The translations under genes were made by a program, and so were the position numbers. DNA of 5,386 nt from positions 3,043 to 8,428 of the forward strand of contig JACZYS010000110.1 of NCBI GenBank assembly GCA_022570975.1. The letters run 5' to 3'. Shown here in pieces: positions 4,700 through 5,386 of the stretch (position 1 is its first letter; the number at the start of each line of letters is the position of its first letter). The notes beneath the pieces are model-generated. The model did not search any database. It was not told the DNA's origin and worked only from the letters and a program-made list of their open reading frames with translations. This DNA comes from Candidatus Zixiibacteriota bacterium. GTDB taxonomy: Bacteria; Zixibacteria; MSB-5A5; GN15; FEB-12.

Positions 4700-5386
4700 A
4701 TGAGATTATATGAATTTGAGGGAAAAAAGCTCTTCAAAGATTTCGGCATTCCCGTTCCCGAAGGCATTCTGACTACAAACATCGATGAACTTTTTGAGGC
4801 AGTAGAAAAGCTAAATTGCCCGGTTGTCTTAAAGGCTCAGGTCTTAACCGGGGGAAGAGGAAAAGCCGGCGGGATAAAACTGGCCGACGGCGCCAATGAG
4901 GCAAAAACAATTGCCGCTCAATTATTTGCTATGACCATTAAAGAATTTCCGGTCGAGAACATTTTGGTCGAACCAAGACTTGCAATTGAAAAAGAATATT
5001 ATATCGGCGTCACCTTAGATAGAGCCAATTATAAACTGGTGGTCATTGCATCCGGTGAGGGCGGCGTTGATATCGAAGAAATGGCAGAAAATCATCCAGA
5101 AAAAATTATCAAGAAGTCTTTTGACATAGACGAAGAACTTTTTACGTTTGATGCCCTTTTAATTGCAAAACAGATTGGGATTCCTCAACCGCTCATCAAG
5201 CAAGCAGCGACAATAATTCAATCTCTGTTTACGATGTTCAAAAAATATGACGCCAAACTCCTTGAAATTAATCCCCTGGTTTTAACTTCCGACAACCAAC
5301 TGATTGCCGCCGACAGCCGGATGTCACTCGATGATGACGCTTTATTCCGTCACCCGGAACTAAAGGAAATGGGAATAGAAATGCGT
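4700..5386 (+). CDS. sucC: Succinyl-CoA ligase (ADP/GDP-forming) beta subunit, partial (C-terminus off the window)
   Basis: The beta subunit of succinyl-CoA synthetase binds nucleotide and, with SucD, interconverts succinyl-CoA + NDP + phosphate and succinate + CoA + NTP in the cytoplasm. The first 229 residues of a protein usually about 380-390 long are present, covering essentially the ATP-grasp domain. The start MRLYEFEGKKLFKDFGIPVP is typical. K45 in VVLKAQVLTGGRGKAGGIK and the Gly-rich loop at 51-58 bind nucleotide. GEGGVDIEEMAENHPEKI follows at about 119-136. N191 (EINPLV) and D205 (AADSR) correspond to the Mg-binding Asn and Asp of E. coli SucC (N199, D213). The ALFRHPEL motif is at 214-221. 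The CoA-ligase/flavodoxin-like domain carrying the alpha-subunit contacts is outside. The ATG has GGAAAG seven bases upstream. sucD is the expected next gene. The wording around the loop (QVLTGGRGKAGGIK) is nearer archaeal-type and deep-branching sequences than the E. coli form. A ligase for a related acid such as malate cannot be excluded. Confidence 0.92.
   Translation, partial: MRLYEFEGKKLFKDFGIPVPEGILTTNIDELFEAVEKLNCPVVLKAQVLTGGRGKAGGIKLADGANEAKTIAAQLFAMTIKEFPVENILVEPRLAIEKEYYIGVTLDRANYKLVVIASGEGGVDIEEMAENHPEKIIKKSFDIDEELFTFDALLIAKQIGIPQPLIKQAATIIQSLFTMFKKYDAKLLEINPLVLTSDNQLIAADSRMSLDDDALFRHPELKEMGIEMR

Noticed and set aside
1..5386. Search for CRISPR arrays, tRNA or rRNA genes, insertion sequences, or defence and phage genes
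   Set aside because: No spaced direct repeats, tRNA-like cloverleaf, transposase motifs or terminal inverted repeats were seen. The coding space is filled by the six genes described.

Overview
The window carries two blocks of citric-acid-cycle genes on opposite strands, with two short genes for predicted exported proteins between them. On the minus strand is a succinate dehydrogenase / fumarate reductase operon, sdhC-sdhA-sdhB. On the plus strand is the start of sucC, the succinyl-CoA ligase beta subunit. Both ends of the window cut genes: sdhB lacks its C-terminal part and sucC lacks its C-terminal domain.

Layout: 1-309 (-) sdhB, 103 residues present; 309-2222 (-) sdhA, complete; 2222-2956 (-) sdhC, complete; 2957-3175 a divergent intergenic region with a candidate promoter for each direction and an inverted repeat across them; 3176-3799 (+) a 207-residue secreted beta-rich protein; 3807-3836 a hairpin plus T-run that looks like an intrinsic terminator; 3839-4591 (+) a 250-residue exported protein with a cohesin-like look; 4592-4699 a short gap with a 15-bp palindrome and a good promoter; 4700-5386 (+) sucC, first 229 residues.

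The three sdh genes are joined by identical one-base TAATG overlaps, each with a Shine-Dalgarno sequence inside the end of the upstream gene, so they are very probably translationally coupled. The complex is the three-subunit type with a single five-helix cytochrome b subunit, as in Bacillus and many Bacteroidetes-like bacteria. This type normally works with menaquinone and can run as succinate dehydrogenase or fumarate reductase. SucC, with a SucD presumably encoded beyond the window, interconverts succinyl-CoA and succinate with nucleotide phosphorylation, so both blocks handle succinate.

Organism: the composition is moderately AT-rich, with Shine-Dalgarno sites on several genes and sigma-70-like promoters. 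The SdhA/SdhB sequences resemble the Bacteroidetes/Chlorobi-like branch. The two secreted proteins remind me of cohesin-like exported families that are abundant in candidate phyla of the FCB group, especially Zixibacteria. That placement is inference from memory, not a demonstrated assignment. I see no RNA gene, CRISPR array, insertion sequence or defence system. The most unusual content is the pair of uncharacterised exported proteins and the regulatory DNA around them.
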